The notes under the pieces are model-generated. The model was given only the letters and a program-made list of their open reading frames with translations. It ran no database searches and was not told where the DNA came from. This document shows, piece after piece, positions 15,230-15,849 of a stretch of 15,849 nt of DNA (positions within the stretch are counted from its first letter, which is position 1; each line of letters begins with the position of its first letter). This DNA comes from an uncultured Pseudomonadota bacterium (lineage in GTDB: Bacteria; Myxococcota; UBA796), in the NCBI GenBank assembly GCA_913040875.1, contig CAJWHX010000027.1, positions 1 through 15,849 of the forward strand. Direction: 5' to 3'. The position numbers were made by a program, and so were the translations under genes.

Positions 15230-15849
15230 ATGTATTTTAGTTGGATGCTGTTTGGCTTTGCTTGTGGGGAGTCGGAACCCGAAAAGATTGAAGAGGTAGT
15301 CGAGGAAGATACGGCATGTACACCTCAGATATGGTTCCTTGATTCTGACGGAGATGGCTTTGGAACGTCACTTGATACACTTGAATCCTGTGACGAATTG
15401 GATGGGTATGTAGACAACAGCGATGATTGCAATGATTCAGACTCGTTTGAAATGCCTGGCCAGACTTGGCATTTGGATGCAGATGACGATGGCTTTGGAA
15501 ATGTAGCGAATAGCGTAGTCAATTGCCTTAGACCGATTGGATATGTATTGGATGCTACAGATTGTGATGATCAAGACAAAACTCGAAACGCTAGTGTGTT
15601 TTGGTATTTGGATTCTGATGGAGATGGGTTTGGAGACCCAGATTTCCCCGTGGATTCTTGTACAGCTGATTCATCAGCGTCACCGAGCGATCAAGACTGT
15701 GATGACAGCAATGCGTTTATTCGTCCCAACGTCAATGAGATTTGTGATGAGGTGGACAACAACTGTGATGGTTTGATTGATGATGCCGATCCCAATGTTG
15801 ATTCATTTACCCAGGAACCCTTATATTTGGATTCCGATGGTGATGGCTA
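15230..15849 (+). CDS. MopE-repeat lipoprotein, tandem paralogue, cut by the right edge
   Basis: The first 206 codons of a gene that runs out of the window. It begins MYFSWMLFGFAC, a lipoprotein signal (Cys12) with no positive charge, then a Glu-rich linker, then MopE-type units: WFLDSDGDGFG, WHLDADDDGFG, WYLDSDGDGFG and a fourth starting YLDSDGDG, with DCDDQDKTRN and EICDEVDNNCDG between them. Unit order, spacing and the odd KTRN/GTRN and EICD segments match the gene just upstream, so the two arose by tandem duplication. A C-terminal propeller like that of its neighbour is expected but not visible. The start is fixed by the in-frame TGA five codons upstream and by GAGGAG. Confidence 0.85.
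   Translation, partial: MYFSWMLFGFACGESEPEKIEEVVEEDTACTPQIWFLDSDGDGFGTSLDTLESCDELDGYVDNSDDCNDSDSFEMPGQTWHLDADDDGFGNVANSVVNCLRPIGYVLDATDCDDQDKTRNASVFWYLDSDGDGFGDPDFPVDSCTADSSASPSDQDCDDSNAFIRPNVNEICDEVDNNCDGLIDDADPNVDSFTQEPLYLDSDGDG
15320..15849 (+). repeat. MopE-type Asp-rich repeats, truncated at window end
   Basis: At least four units with WxLDxDxDGFG loops and DC(N/D)D ends, laid out as in the upstream paralogue. The third holds EICDEVDNNCDGLIDD. Confidence 0.75.

Noticed and set aside
13121..15849. Copper uptake function from the MopE name
   Set aside because: The repeat motif is widespread in surface proteins and predicts Ca2+-type loops; copper binding in MopE depends on other features not seen here.

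Overview
The window carries two divergent blocks of envelope-rich bacterial genes, with no RNA gene, insertion sequence, CRISPR array or phage gene that I can see. The mix of lipoproteins, MopE-type Asp-rich repeats, FG-GAP propellers, SUMF1-type lipoproteins and split DUF1549/DUF1501 cytochrome-type genes suggests a Gram-negative bacterium of the Myxococcota / former Deltaproteobacteria kind. That placement is an inference from gene content; no taxonomic marker is present. Base composition looks even and moderate across the window (not counted).

Left block (1-7988, minus strand, reading right to left): a SUMF1-domain lipoprotein lacking the catalytic cysteines of true formylglycine-generating enzyme; a 947-residue lipoprotein with seven Ig-like repeats and a C-terminal jelly-roll-like domain; a GH36-type alpha-galactosidase lipoprotein; an IlvD/Edd-family sugar-acid dehydratase of the L-arabinonate dehydratase type; and, overlapping the dehydratase stop by one base, the start of a short-chain dehydrogenase that runs off the left edge. 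The last three could form a route that releases galactose outside the cell and oxidises it without phosphorylation (inference).

Right block (8141-15849, plus strand): six tightly packed genes with overlaps TAATG and ATGA and gaps of 8-12 bases, so almost certainly one operon. In order they are a lipoprotein ending in a CxxCH cytochrome domain, a secreted DUF1549/DUF1588-like protein with a second CxxCH, a small acidic lipoprotein of unknown function, a Tat-exported DUF1501 protein, a lipoprotein with MopE-type repeats and a seven-site FG-GAP propeller, and the start of its tandem paralogue, cut by the right edge. All products appear to be exported. In planctomycetes the first cytochrome domain and DUF1549 are normally fused in one polypeptide and encoded beside DUF1501; here they are separate, translationally coupled chains with surface lipoproteins added. 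This operon is the best candidate for an undescribed system.

The two blocks diverge from a 152-bp region (7989-8140) holding a 17-bp inverted repeat. Seven lipoproteins in the window share very short signal peptides (7-14 residues), several without any positive charge; in two cases an in-frame stop upstream rules out a longer start.
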